DNA of 59,878 bases. It comes from Triangularia verruculosa. Lineage: Eukaryota > Ascomycota > Sordariomycetes > Sordariales > Podosporaceae. The translations under genes and the position numbers were made by a program. The DNA is taken from the NCBI GenBank assembly GCA_033296885.1, contig MU864041.1, positions 1 to 59,878 of the forward strand. Direction: 5' to 3'. This document shows, piece after piece, positions 1 to 11,611 of the stretch (its first letter is position 1; each line of letters opens with the position of its first letter). The notes beneath the pieces were generated by a model, which worked only from the letters and a program-made list of their open reading frames with translations, was not told where the DNA came from and did not search any database.

Positions 1-3000
1 GTACTTCATGTTATATAGAGAAATGGCTCTTTTGGAAGTATCTTAGCATGGTTGAAATATTGATAAAATCAAGAGGTGTATACCCTATCAGGTTAGTAAG
101 TCACACGCTACCATTTAAAAAGCTGGGATAGGTGTAAACGGTCAAACAAAACGTTTTTTTTTGGGCTCCAATCGAAAGTCCGTCGGGGATCCCTGCATGG
201 CGACCGGGTGCTCGTGCTCCCAATGACGACAACTGGAGCAATGACGTCGACGTTGAGATGAACTGCCTTCTTGCTCCACTTGCCAAGAAGCAATTGTGGA
301 GGGGCTCCATCCCGTGACTGGCTGTTGAGATTTGGTGGGGTTATAAGATTCAATCACCATCCTGTCGAGCACTTCTCTTAATGGCCCCTCAATCGACCGA
401 GTAAGGCCTTCAGCAGCATCTAGACCGGCTGATCCGCCGTCGCCACGGTGTTTTTGCTCCGGTGGGTTGATTGCCGGTTAGTGCTCACGATAGTGTGTAC
501 TCGAGATTATCGATAGCCGGGAGGCTTCCACAGTGGTGCTGAAGCATCGTTGCACAACATTTACATGCTGAGGTTGTGCTCCGGGGTACCGTCCAGATTT
601 CCACCATTCTGGCAGAGCTGGTGTTTCTTCCAAAGATCCGGTGCTTCCATTGCATGCAGGGCCTTTTTTTTTCTTACAGTACGTCCACGTCCGGTCCTGT
701 CCGATGAGGTGCCCAGTGGTGTCCAGCTTGAGATGGGTATATTATGTAGAAGCCCAGGCCGAGAGAGGGGTTGTAGATCGGCCTGGACCCTGCATTTGTC
801 GGTCAGTGACTTCAAGCCTTTTGAAAAGCCGTATTGGACCTGTTGCATGTATCGCTGTCCCAGGTGGCCGGATAGTATAAGATATGAACACCACCCGTTT
901 GCTGGTCACGCCACGGAGTAGAAAAGTCGTGATCAGCTCATTCTTGCGTCACTTGCTGAAGCCAGACAGGCATGGTGAGCTGTGGTACCCGTCGCCTTGA
1001 ATGCCAGCCCCGCTTGAGTCCTGTGAAGAGTGTGATACAGAAAAAAAAGTTATCATGGGAGATTGATTCTAAATGATTGTATCAGCCGACCCAAGTTAAA
1101 TTCCATCTGATATTAATATAAAACGAGAGAAATTCTCGAATTCCTCATCCTTGTCCAAATTTCCCATGCTGCTGGCACGGATCAGAGCGCACGGGCCCGG
1201 TTCGGTTCAAGTCTGAACCCTGGAATGGGAAGCACTTGTGCATGAGGAAACCGATGAAGATTCTAACCGATGAGGGTGGTACCGGGCGGCCTGGGTTGAG
1301 AATCAATTAACCACCAAGCTGCCTTGCCTTTATGTTTATAGATAGCTCCGGCCAGAATATGGATTTTGTACTATACTGGTCATGAAGGATACGGAAGGAA
1401 ATGCGAGATAGCGTGACTGTGTGGTGTTGGCCACAAACGCACAATCTTATTTATTGGGGAGCCATGACGACTGCGGGGTGAGTCTCGAGGCTAACCTCGT
1501 TTTAGCGATTATTTAGTGGGTGGACCCCTACCTGCGGAACCTCAACAAGAATGGGAACAGGTACCTGTCTGGTGGGCTTAGAAAGCACAGCAGGTTGCTG
1601 TTCATCTGTCTGAATCTGGGCCTGCATGGGCAATCGAGTCTCTAGATCAATTCTCTCCCGCTTCCAAAGTTCCAAAATAACCACAGATACCAGATTGAGC
1701 TCGAGATACCGCGATCTATCCAAAGACAGCAGGTACTAGGGCTAGGTCGTTTGTGCCGCTACCCTTGCGTCACCCGCGTCACCACCTCTGCACCTCAAAA
1801 CGGAAGTGACGTCTGGCTCAGGAACCCCCGAGCACCGGCAAATGCTCGTCCGACTTGTCTCTCGCCAGAGCTCAGGCTGGGGGCCAGCACCGGCAAAAGC
1901 AAGGAGAGCCAGAAAGAACGATCAGGCAATCTCGCTGTAGATAATCATCAAGTACTCGGCTGGCTGGAGACGGCCTCAAACAAAGAGAAAGCATGGCTGA
2001 TGGATGGCTTGGCTGGGTGCTGAGCGAGCACTGGAGTGCATCGAGTGCTGAAGGGGAATGATTACCTAGCTTTTCACTGGGATGCGGAAAGGTCCAGCCC
2101 GTTTTGACAACGCTATTTAACTGTCGTGCCGAGTCTTATGCCCACTCACATCTCCACCGAGCAGCACACCTATCTACTGCTACGGATACACAGTACCAGA
2201 TCTTCCCGCTACAGAGTGACAACTGGACAGACAAGCCTTCACCAACCTCCCCGCCTGCCCCAGCCCTCCACTCCCGGGATCCCTACAGGTCTTGTCGTAA
2301 AATAGTCAGTCACGCTCTCCTCTTTCCAGTCCATTCCTACCGGAGCCGTAAGGGCACTCCCGGTACCGTCTTCCCTTTTACCCCTCGATCCCTCGACATC
2401 CTCGATCCGATCCGACCCCTCAACCCCGCCGTGAATAAAATTTCGCCCTCCATCAGCACGTCTTCTGACGGACACAGGATACATTGTCACGGGAACCAGA
2501 CAGACAGACAGGCAGGCAGTCTAAACAGTCTGAACGTTTGACACAGCCGCCCCTCGCCGTATCGCACGCCGCTCGCCTCTTCGTTGCGGTTGATCTAAGG
2601 TGAGTTAACACATAATTCTGCCGAGCTTCGAGGCCCCACCCTCCAACTCCGCACCCATACTGAGAAAGCCACTGGACTTTCCGTTGACGCGCAAATAATA
2701 AGATTTCCGAAAACCTCACCCCTGCCAACGGTCCTCATCGCACGCCGCTGCCAGACGTCTTTTTGTGCATACTAGGGCAGCCTGGTGGTGCAGCCGTCCG
2801 TGTTTGGAACCTCTCTGGAACCAGTCGCCGTCTTTCTTGACCGTCCTGCTAGCAGAGACATCCCGTAAGCCATCTCTCGCCTCACCTCGCACACGCATAC
2901 TCGCATTACCCCCGCGAGCAAAATCCCAAGACCCAAGAACCCCGTCCCCAATCTCATCCTCATCCTCGCGCTCCACCACCGCTTCCTCCGCTTCTTCCTT

Positions 3001-3195
3001 CTCCCGCAAGGGTGCACTCCCGGTACTTAAGAGCGCCGGGTCCTTCCAGCGCGGCTACAGCCGTGTGTCCTTGGCCTTCCATGTTCCCCCTTTCACTCCT
3101 TTTGTCCCTTTCGTTCCTACCCTTGTACCACCACCCTATCCCACAGCCATAGATCTGTACTCAGGGTGTATTTTTACTCTCCTTTTGTTGCAGCC
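1..3195. other. Intergenic / upstream region of the HPt gene
   Basis: No coding region is supported here. The open frames are short, often lack an ATG and match nothing I recognise. A TATA-like ATTTAA near 2113 is followed by C/T-rich sequence running to about 3190, which looks like the promoter and long leader of the HPt gene downstream. A good donor (GTGAGT at about 2600) and a pyrimidine-rich acceptor ending at 3193 could bound a leader intron. That intron is inference only. The first 2 kb shows nothing I can name apart from a 9-nt T run near 664. Confidence 0.5.
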
Positions 3196-3772
3196 ATGTT
3201 GCATACAGACGAGGATTCGGTCCGTGCCTTGCCAACACATGAATCTGATCCATACTAACCATGACGTTGGAGTGTAGGAAGACGGAAGATATTTCGCAAA
3301 TATGCCGGACTTTGGTGACCACGTCGACAATGGGATCTTCTCCCAGATCTTGGAGATGGACGAGAGCGACCACGACAGGGACTTCAGTGAGCCACTGGTT
3401 TTCAACTTCTTCGAGCAAGCACAGGAGACCTTCGTGAAGATGGACGCTGCCTTGTAGGTTCTCTTTTGAAACACAGAATGCAGCAAGAAGAGCTGTTAAC
3501 TGATGTTGTAAACTTACAGAGCTGCCAGAGATCTTAACGAACTCTCTACCCTCGGACACTTCTTGAAGGGCTCGTCGGCTACTCTCGGGTTCAACAAGAT
3601 TCGGGACAGCTGCCAAGTTGTGCAGCAGTACGGGCACAAACTCACCGTCGACGGTGTGTCTGAGCCCGACGATAACGTGTGCCTAAAGAAGATCGCCGAG
3701 GCACTCCAGACAGCGAAAGTCGACACAGCCGAACTCGAAAAGAAGATGAGGAAGTTCTTTGGAGCTGAATAA
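3196..3772 (+). CDS. ypd1: Histidine-containing phosphotransfer (HPt) protein, Ypd1/HPT-1 type
   Basis: This is the phosphorelay intermediate that passes phosphate from hybrid histidine kinases to the response regulators of the osmotic and oxidative stress (HOG) pathway, in cytoplasm and nucleus. Exons are 3196-3219, 3278-3453 and 3520-3772, giving 150 aa. The signature HFLKGSSATLG lies at about residues 80-90, and the His is the phosphorylated residue. Before it come the conserved FGDHVD and ILEMDE stretches and FNFFEQAQETF of the first helices; the C-terminus ends in an Ala/Lys-rich helix as in Ypd1. The two 3' exons are secure. The 8-residue first exon depends on a weak GTCCGT donor with a good TACTAAC branch point and a 58-nt intron that keeps the frame. 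If that is wrong, the ATG at 3302 is the fallback start. There is normally a single HPt gene per fungal genome. Confidence 0.9.
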
Positions 3773-4284
3773 TACAGTACCATGTCGTCTCGCAGCACGG
3801 TAGAAGACGACTACGAAATCCGACTCGAGAAGGCACTGGTAATCAATACGACCTGTGCGAGTGGCCAACCAGTGGCAAGGTGTTGTTAAGGAGCATAGCC
3901 GGGATGAGCTGTTGTGAAGGAAGTGCTGGGGAGGAACAGTTTCGCAATAGAAAGCAGCACGTTACAAGTCATGGCTTGGCTAGTGCTGGTATTGTGGATA
4001 GCATCATGGCTTGCGGGGAGGGAGGTATGGGAGGGACAGCACTGCATTTGATTCAAGCGGATTGCATGAGAGGTGTGGCATGTCTTTGCGAACAGACATG
4101 ATTCGGTGTAGCCTTTGGCATAGTGGTACCTTCCACAGTTCTTCGATTGAGAAGTCTATACTTTGTATTCTTGAAGTTGCTCAGGTCCACTTGTTGCTCT
4201 CATCTCTGCACAAGTGACCATTTGACAGCAAACGCCACCTCCAACATCGAGTAGTAAATACCAATATCTATCGCATGACGTGCT

Positions 4285-4301
4285 CCCCCCCCCCCCCCCC
4301 C
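4285..4301. repeat. Poly(C) tract, 17 nt
   Basis: An uninterrupted run of 17 C lies in the spacer upstream of the 2H phosphoesterase gene. It is a simple homopolymer, prone to length change and sequencing error, with no evident function. Confidence 0.9.
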
Positions 4302-4595
4302 AATGGATAGTATCAGTGGTATGGTGCACGGACCATGGCTTCTGACTTCATTGGGACTTTCGCAGCTGCCACATTCTTGGATGCTTCTTTCAACCATCAC
4401 TTGAAGAGTGGTACGCTCAGTTTACTTATCTGACCACGACAAGAATCACATCTGTTTCCTTGTCAGCATTGCGAGCTTTGAGTCACCGGCTGGTTGATGA
4501 GGTACACAAGCTAAGCCCTAATCTCTTGCCGGCTTGCTCAGCCTGACTTGGTATTGAGAGCCAGCCCCCATTTCAGCATCAAGGTCATCACCGAC

Positions 4596-4601
4596 TATAT
4601 A
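4596..4601 (+). promoter_or_regulatory. TATA box of the 2H phosphoesterase gene
   Basis: TATATA lies 84 nt upstream of the ATG at 4680. This would place transcription start near 4630 with a leader of about 50 nt. Confidence 0.45.
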
Positions 4602-4679
4602 CCCGCATATAGCAGCTCATCCGCAACGCGGATCTGAATCTTTAATTACCTACTGCTCAAATAACACCCGCCAAGGAAA

Positions 4680-5495
4680 ATGCCACCTAAACCCAAACCA
4701 CCCCCGCCCACACATTTCTTGTGTATCCCGCTGGTCACACCAATTTCCCGCCCTCAACTAGCTTCTTCACTGTCCGCCTTTCAAGAAGAAGTCACGCTCC
4801 CCCCTCCCCAGGGATTCTCTCTCCCAGAAACGGCAATTCGGCCATTGGGAACGCTACACCTGACCTTGGGGATCTTCAGCTTTCCGCCTGCTCCAGCCGC
4901 TCCATCACCGCTAGTTAATGTCAGCTCAGGGGAGAGTACGCCCAAGGAAGATCGTCTCGAGAAAGCCAAGTCCGTGCTGGCAAGCTTGAATTTGAAGGAG
5001 ATATGGAGCTCCGTCAAGAAGGACAGCGATGGGGACCAGCCCAGTATCACGTTGAAGGGGCTGGCCAGTATGCACCCGCTTCCGAAGACCACCGTCCTCT
5101 ACGCTCCTCCTACAGACGAGACCTTTACCGGGTCGCTCCAGAGGTTTTGTGAGGGCGTCAGGGACAATTTTTTACAGCAGAAAGAGGGAGAGGAGCAAGG
5201 AGAAAAGTTGATGGTGGAGGATAACAGGCCATTGCTGTTGCATGCTACGATTGTGAATACTATCTACGTCAAAGGGCGAGATAAGCAGAGGCACAGGGGA
5301 AAGCATGGCAAGGAGAGGATGGTGGTGGATAGGGCAGGGGATATTATCGAGCGGTACGAGGATCAGATATGGATGAAGGATGTCATGGTGGAAAAAGTGG
5401 CGATCTGTAAGATGGGGGCCAAGAAGCTGATTGATGAACGGGGAGAAGAGACTGGGGAGGAGGAGTATGAGGTTGTAGGCGAGGTTGCCTTCTAA
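4680..5495 (+). CDS. 2H phosphoesterase (AKAP7 / ASCC1-type 2'-5' RNA ligase-like domain)
   Basis: This 271-aa protein is encoded by one exon. It opens with THFLCIPL and SRPQLASSL, the usual start of the AKAP7-type 2H domain, and carries the two catalytic HxT/S motifs: HLTLG at residues 60-64 (preceded by RPLGTL) and HATIVNT at 188-194. The two histidines of this family form the active site of cyclic phosphodiesterases acting on RNA or nucleotide 2'-5' or cyclic phosphate bonds. The substrate of the fungal members is not known to me. The spacing between motifs (about 128 residues) includes a low-complexity insert rich in Gly/Ser/Pro around residues 75-100. There is no signal peptide or membrane segment, so it is probably nuclear or cytosolic. 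The start is the first ATG after the TATA box. Confidence 0.85.
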   Translation: MPPKPKPPPPTHFLCIPLVTPISRPQLASSLSAFQEEVTLPPPQGFSLPETAIRPLGTLHLTLGIFSFPPAPAAPSPLVNVSSGESTPKEDRLEKAKSVLASLNLKEIWSSVKKDSDGDQPSITLKGLASMHPLPKTTVLYAPPTDETFTGSLQRFCEGVRDNFLQQKEGEEQGEKLMVEDNRPLLLHATIVNTIYVKGRDKQRHRGKHGKERMVVDRAGDIIERYEDQIWMKDVMVEKVAICKMGAKKLIDERGEETGEEEYEVVGEVAF

Positions 5496-6106
5496 GACGA
5501 TAATCCGACTCCAAGGCACAGACAGATCCGATATCTGACAAGGCTGGAACCTGCGAATTCTGTAATCGTCGTTCACTTTGGGTGGTGAAGATCAGGCAGC
5601 TACAAAATCCGAAGCCGTACATAAGCTCAGCCAGACCCATGTCAAAATGCTTCTAAATTGGTCCCCTGTCACCAAGCGTGACGAGCCGGCGGGAAGAACA
5701 AGCTCGGGCCACCCCCACAGCACCCCTACCAGCTCGCCGCTGGTCGTTGGGAAACGAACGTGAGGGATCGCCCAAGGCTGAAGCCAAATCAAACACCCAT
5801 ATCCAGCAGCCTGGAGAACTTTTCTTACTAACGAAGTATATATGATTACGGTCAACCACGCGATACACACACACACACACCTCGGGTTTGCCCCCTCTAG
5901 GCTGCCGGTTTTTTGTTTCTTTGCGAGATTAATCAGCCACCTACAACATCGCACAAGGCATATTGGTGTCAGACGGCGCGGTGGTACTTATACGACAAGG
6001 AACGCTACACCCTTGACTATGACACCCGCTCGCAAACGGGCCACATCCCAACAATAACAACCACCATCACCGCTCTCACTCTTTTCAGCACACCCTCAAA
6101 AGCGAT
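5496..6106. other. Intergenic region upstream of the coiled-coil protein gene
   Basis: No gene is seen. The stretch contains an (AC)8 microsatellite at 5865-5880 and then a C/A-rich leader running into the ATG at 6107. Confidence 0.55.
5865..5880. repeat. (AC)8 dinucleotide microsatellite
   Basis: Eight uninterrupted AC units lie in the spacer upstream of the coiled-coil protein gene. Confidence 0.9.
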
Positions 6107-7719
6107 ATGCCTCGATCCCCCCCTTCCAACCGCCGCGGTCCTCCCCCGGCCTCATCAACAGCAACCACGGCCGCGACAACCGCCGTCCTCAACAACACCA
6201 CCCGCGCCCTCTCCCCAACCCCCACCCCTCGATCTCGCCCTCCCCGATCCTCCTCCCTCGCTGCCCCCTCACGCAACACCACCACCACCACCCTCCGGCC
6301 CCCACCACGAGCAGCCCTCTCCCGCAACCCATCCCCCTCACCTACTACCCCCGACAACCACCCCCATCAAACCATGCCCTCACAACCTCTCAAGCAGCAG
6401 CCAGACCATGACCTCCAACAAGCACCCCCCAAAAGCCAAGACCACCACCACCACCGCCTCTTCAACCCCGAAGACGACGCAATCACCGCTCTAGAATCCG
6501 AAACCAAAACCCTAAAGCAAGACAACGACCAGCTCAAAGACGAAATCGATCGCCTCGACGCAGAAAACATCAGGCTCCGCGACTCTCTACGGCGCAACAC
6601 GAGGCAAAAAGACGAGGAAATCGCCGAGCTCAAGGATCAAATACGAGGCTTGAAGGAATTCGTCAGTAAATCCGGCGGAACTGGCGTCAGCGGACCAACA
6701 ACCAGCGACGAGGTCTTTGGCGAAGGAATGGGCAAGCTGGGCAATGGGCTGCAGAATTGGGTGCTCGTCTACTGGAGGAGGAGTAAGATCGGTAAGTCTT
6801 ATTTACATTTTCAATAGAATGGAGACCGAACAGCGCAAATGCCAAACTAAGAGGCGATAATGAGGCTCTTTGTTTGGTGGGACTCATAGAAACTAAGCAA
6901 GCTATGGGCCTGGGATTTACAAAAGGATGCGGTGAAGGCATGCCACGAGGCTCTGCGGTAACTGATATTGCGGCTCTTCTAAACCAGACCTATCGCAGGC
7001 CAGCAAGGCTACGCTATCAGAGCTTGACCGCCTAGTTCCAACTTATAGAGACTTGGTCTCGACGGCCAAGATCCACTTTCTTCAGTCTCTTGTATCGAGG
7101 CTACTGGCCGAGTCGATCTTTGATACTTACTTTGTTGGACTGTCAAGAGAAGAAGCTGATAGGCTGGCGGAAGCCGAAAGGTTGTTGGGCACCTATGGTA
7201 AGCTACCCCCTATATTTCACCACATGGCATTGTCAGCATAAACAACTCACCGCCGCAGCGACTTCCCCAGAGATGATGAACCAGTGGCGGTCCTTGACTC
7301 TGGCAATCCTGCAGAAAGACGCCAGCGGGAAGCTCCAAAGAGAAACCGCCACCATCGTAGATGCCCTCGTGGCCAAAATCAACGGGCTGCTCGACGAAAT
7401 AACATCCTCAAAGTCCAATGATGCCCGAGATCAGGGTCTCCGGTCGCTCATCAGTAGCGCGATCGATTTGTCACGACTGCTTGATGTCCAAAAAGCGGCA
7501 TTTACTGTCCACATGCCCGAAGTCCTCCCACACCAGCAAATCTTGTTTGACGCCGAGACAATGGAAGATATCGGCGGTGAAGACGAAGAGAGCCTGTTCC
7601 AACGAGAGATTAGCTGCGTGACCTTTCCCGGAATCATCAAGAGTGGCGACGAGAGTGGCGGGCATCTTCAGTATCGGAACGTGATCTCAAAGGCAAGAGT
7701 CCTCTGCTGCCCTGAGTGA
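6107..7719 (+). CDS. Conserved fungal coiled-coil protein of unknown function
   Basis: Exons are 6107-6791, 6988-7197 and 7259-7719 (451 aa). The first ~120 residues are disordered and Pro/Ser/Thr/Arg-rich. A coiled coil follows at about 125-185 (ALESETKTLKQDNDQLKDEI...). The C-terminal ~250 residues are helical and conserved in character, with DLSQASKATLSELDRLVP, HFLQSLVSRLLAESIFDTYF and a closing segment QREISCVTFPGIIKSGDE near the C-terminus. From memory this end is typical of a widespread family of uncharacterised filamentous-fungal proteins. No catalytic motif, signal peptide or membrane span is seen. The second intron is normal (61 nt, phase 1). The first is long (196 nt) but its phase-1 junction restores the expected KI-DLSQ sequence. 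The N-terminal region is also open in a second frame, which I ascribe to C-rich composition. Confidence 0.7.
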
Positions 7720-8974
7720 GTTTGAGCCGCAAAACTGGGGGTGTCGGTGATCATTATGCCATCATGTTCTCCACTTGGGCTGAAGTGTGCTGTACACGTA
7801 CAGGACGCGTATGCCAGGTCTTTCTGTTCTGGAGGTCGCGTGCATCAATCCTTCGCAACCCAATCTGTCAAACTTGCCGAGTTGAGATGTCGCAGCTCGG
7901 CTGCCGGCTAATATGCCTCGAGTATGGTATTTCATGATGGTCCAGTGTACAGCTTGTCTAGATTCCGAGTTGTGGCCTCTTGATGAACGTCCTGCATACC
8001 AAAGATGGAGCCCTCGCTAGGGGCTCGGACTGGCACAGAAACCGGACCAACATAGTCGTCTGCAGACGCCGTGCTATGCTGCATGGACCAAGATAAAGTC
8101 GGGTTACTACCATCAGACGCAGGCATTTTCGGCCCCATACAACGTGAGCTGCTTATTGGCTTAGCAGAGCCGCACTTGGGGAAAGTAGTGCTGTGTTGAG
8201 TATCTTGCCCGCCACATGGTCCGACTTGGTTGTTTGAAAATCGGGTTTCTCTCGCATCTGCGTCGGCTCGGCTGAACAGCTTCGTCGCAACCTCGATATG
8301 GTTTTACCACAGAGATAGATTTCGGCGCCCTTCCCCTCTCAATCTCATCCAACCAGGTGTTTCATGATCCGGGAACAGATAGATTCATAGGGTGTGATTC
8401 CGCAACTCAATATGAGTGGCCCGCACCGCCGAAATCCTTTCCCGGCCTGCCACGTCTACCCGTGTGCCAGAGATATACCAACCGGAAGATGCCGCATATC
8501 AAGAACAAGACTGAATGACAGTTAAATGAGCTCGGGTTGGCGGGGTTGTAATCACGGTGTAAGTCTGGCTGATGACTGGTCGATCGTGCAGATGCACCTT
8601 ATAATGGCGTCCATGGATCCATAGCGGGCTTGCGGAGGGAGCTTGGCTCAGGAGGCAGCTCCGAGCAAGTGACTCGATGCGGAGCGGCAGCTGCAAGCAC
8701 TGCAGTCAGACTTTGGGTCGGGGTTAGTGGCAGTAGGTATGCTGTGTCGCGTCCGTGTACTCCAGCTGCTGTATCGTATCCGCATGGTAGCTATCCATCA
8801 AATCTCAGAGACTAACATGACCCACTGGGTGATGGCGACTGTCAAGTGACGGCGGTTACGACTTGAGCCGTCAGCTCTAAAACCCGCCGATGTTCTCAAT
8901 CAGAGATTGCGAAAGAGCATTGCGCACGCGAACGAACCAAGCATCTTGACCCAGCAGATGCGTGGTCCGGGGTA

Positions 8975-8995
8975 GTGGTGGTGGTGGTGGTGGTG
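8975..8995. repeat. (GTG)n trinucleotide microsatellite
   Basis: Seven GTG units in a row lie in noncoding sequence. Confidence 0.9.
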
Positions 8996-9199
8996 TGGGT
9001 ACAGATATTCGGCAGATGTACAAATGCTGTTGGTTCTTGAGGCTGGGTCTGATCGGATTGCATGATGTCGGAGCTGCTTCATGTGTCGGGATATCGGGCA
9101 GAAATAGATGCAGGACGACATCAAGAATATGGCCCGATAGACGGATCACGTCGCGTCTTCGACGGAACGAAGACAAAAAAAGCGTGACTGGTCTTGAAT

Positions 9200-9223
9200 G
9201 ATGTAGCGATGTAGCGATGTAGC
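9200..9223. repeat. Three tandem copies of an 8-bp unit, GATGTAGC
   Basis: The 8-bp unit occurs three times head to tail, then a partial degenerate copy. It is noncoding, about 740 bp upstream of the next gene. Confidence 0.85.
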
Positions 9224-9960
9224 AATGTTGTGCTGAAGCGGGAAAATGGAAAAGTTGATAATGACCTGGGGTCCCCGCCACGACTGATGTCCGACTGCTC
9301 ATTCAAACGCTTTTCGACATTTCCATTTGACAGGCGCCACCCATCACAGCTTGTCGCAGTTTCCGCTCCGGAACAAAATACAATTCCACCACCCCCTTCC
9401 CAGCTCCTCCCCTCAATCCTTATCAAAGCCCGACTTCCCGCTTCTCTTTTCCAAAACAGCCCCTCTCTTCCGTTCTCTTGCTGGAAAACGCCTTCGACAC
9501 TCTCCCTTCAATATCGACAGAAGAACATCGACAGCATCGCTGTGCAACGTTAATTCCGCCATCGCTTGATCTGTGCCGTTTCAATACCGGCCCGTTTTGT
9601 GCCGTAGCTTTGCGGCCTCGAATTCGCCTTGGGATAGCACACTTGATACTACCCAACGATTCATCACCTTTGCCCGACCAACCGTGCAGGTTTGGGATCA
9701 AGAAGACTTGCTTGGTCCCTCACTTGCTTGTCGGCATTGCTTGCAGTCAGGAACCTTGCCCACGGGCTCTGCAGCAGCTTGCAATCTGAATCGGATCGAC
9801 CAACGGCCGTCCGCACGCACCTAGTGGCAGAGGATCAAGCTCCCCCTGCTGCTGGCAACTCCCCACCAATTGAATATCGCAACACCCCTCACAGTGCACT
9901 TGCTTCCCCTCTTCTTGAGCTGCTTGTCGCCGCCGCCCTGGCGCAGCAACCAATTCCACC

Positions 9961-10824
9961 ATGGCCAGTCCTCATCTCGATCCAAGCGATATTCACAACT
10001 TTCTTCGTCCATACACAGCTTCGAACGAAGGATACGGCTATTTCCAAGACTCGTATGACTTCCGCGCTGATGCCCCACGCTCTGTGGCTTCGGCAACCAA
10101 CGACGACTTGGATGGTTTTGAATCTGACCAAACCTACTCCGAGGGCCAGTCATACACGTCAGCGCCGAGCGTTGTGTCGCAAGCATATACCGCGTCCACC
10201 ATGCAGTCAAGTAGCCCGTCCGTCTTCAGTCGATGGGGTTACCAGAGTTCAACGGGCCAAACTTCAATAGCATCCGGACGAAGAAGCGTCGTAGGACAAC
10301 CAGTTGCAGCCGCTTCCGCCGATTGGGTGCAGCATGCTGGTGAGCTATGGTGTGAATTCAGCGATTTTCTGGGCTGTACGACAACGTTTCGGCTCAATGA
10401 CAGGGACAGCTGGACTCGGCACCACATCGCGCACCTAAGAGAGTTGTATCCTGTTCAGTCCCAATGTTGGTTTTGCGATGACTTCTGGTTTGCTGCAAAG
10501 AGCCCTGGCGATCTGTATCCTACCTTCTGCGACCGTATGGATCATATCCACTCGCACATCGCCGATGACCACAAGACGACCTCTGATACACGTCGAGACT
10601 TTTATGTCATTGAGCATATGTATCAAGCAGACTTGATTTCTGACTCAGAGTATCATATGGCGAGGCGGTATGATGAGCTTCCTGCGGCTTATCGTCTCCC
10701 AGGGCTTCCAGGTGCGGCTCCCCCGTCGTCGTCGGATCGGCCGCCACCAAATTCGTCGGATCGGCATCGGTCGCGTGGCGGAGATGGGTATTCTCAAGGG
10801 TCGAGATATCGGCCCAGACGATAG
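9961..10824 (+). CDS. Fungal protein with two degenerate C2H2-like zinc-binding segments
   Basis: A single-exon gene of 287 aa. Residues 1-115 are Ser/Thr/Tyr-rich and disordered. The centre (about 120-220) has two clusters of Cys and His. The first is WCEF-x-D-F-x-GC...WTRHHIAHL, a C..C..H..H arrangement. The second is CWFCDDF...FCDRMDHIHSHIADDH, with a CxxC pair followed by several His. The spacing between the Cys and His pairs is longer than in classical C2H2 fingers, so this looks like a degenerate finger pair of a kind I associate with uncharacterised filamentous-fungal proteins. The C-terminal 50 residues are Pro/Ser/Arg-rich. The gene may act in nucleic-acid or protein binding, but this is inference. 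The ATG has a purine-free but acceptable context (caccATGg). Confidence 0.75.
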   Translation: MASPHLDPSDIHNFLRPYTASNEGYGYFQDSYDFRADAPRSVASATNDDLDGFESDQTYSEGQSYTSAPSVVSQAYTASTMQSSSPSVFSRWGYQSSTGQTSIASGRRSVVGQPVAAASADWVQHAGELWCEFSDFLGCTTTFRLNDRDSWTRHHIAHLRELYPVQSQCWFCDDFWFAAKSPGDLYPTFCDRMDHIHSHIADDHKTTSDTRRDFYVIEHMYQADLISDSEYHMARRYDELPAAYRLPGLPGAAPPSSSDRPPPNSSDRHRSRGGDGYSQGSRYRPRR

Positions 10825-11611
10825 GGGATTGCTCACTCACCTGATTAGGTTCGCAACATGAAGACGAAGACCGTTGACATGTGTGCAATCAGGTCTTGAC
10901 AGTTTCTCCTCGTCTTCCGACCGTATCTTGTCCGTTCTGAAAAATAAAATAAGAAAAACAAACAAAATAGGAGATGGGAGGAGGTGGCTTCTGCCTAGCT
11001 TCGCGTGAGAACTACGCGTTCTTCTGGCGCCACGCGAATCATGATTCAAATCTCGGGTGAACCGGGTTTGATCGCCCGGCGTGGAGCCGGCCGGGTGGAA
11101 CTCCGCTTTGCTCCGACTTGGCATAACTCCGGGCCCGGGAACCGAGACAAAAACTGTCCTGTTATCGGGTCCTTGGATGGCTGCTGAGATCTGAGATCTG
11201 GGTTGTGATGAACGTGATGGAATTTCCTTTGCTGTTTATTTCCGGTGGTTGAGAATTTTGGAAATTCGGGGTTGAGCCTCTCCACTTATTTGACTTTTTC
11301 TTGTTCCATCTCATTACTTATACGTTATAATTCAAAAACAGATGATGCGGTGTACCTGCATGATGCAGTTTGTTGGTATGGTTATTGGATGGGCTGCATG
11401 TCTTTCTGTTCATGTTTGGTGGTGCCGTGTGGTTTGACAGACGGGTTGGCAAGGCTGAATCGAGGTGTAAGTCTGCCTTGGGCGGGATGGCTTGATGAAC
11501 CGGTGTGCTGGGACAGGGAGTACGTGTTTCGAATCGGATGGGGCTTGGGGTGCTGCAGGGACGGTGGGTCGTGTGTGAGGCCGGCAGATGGAATTTTGTC
11601 GATATGGAAAT

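Larger units (their letters stand above)
3773..4679. other. Intergenic region between HPt gene and 2H phosphoesterase gene
   Basis: No gene is seen in these 0.9 kb. The stretch holds the 3' flank of the HPt gene, a 17-nt C run (4285-4301) and, near its end, a TATATA box at 4596-4601 for the following gene. Confidence 0.6.
7720..9960. other. Intergenic region (2.2 kb)
   Basis: No coding region is supported; the open frames are short and overlap in several frames. It holds a TGG/GTG microsatellite (8975-8995) and three direct copies of GATGTAGC (9200-9223). From about 9350 to 9960 it becomes C/T-rich, looking like promoter and leader of the gene that starts at 9961. Confidence 0.55.

Noticed and set aside
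1196..1222. A GGTTC...GAACC hairpin reminiscent of a tRNA T-arm
   Set aside because: The loop is six nt and lacks the TTCRANY pattern; no acceptor stem or anticodon arm lies nearby, so it is not a tRNA.
2104..2541. A 145-codon plus-strand frame upstream of the HPt gene
   Set aside because: Ser/Pro-rich, C/T-rich leader sequence without homology; more likely leader or promoter.
5913..6494. A second long, Pro-rich frame across the start of the coiled-coil gene
   Set aside because: The region is strongly C-rich, so two frames are open and Pro-rich. Only the frame starting at 6107 continues into the conserved coiled coil.
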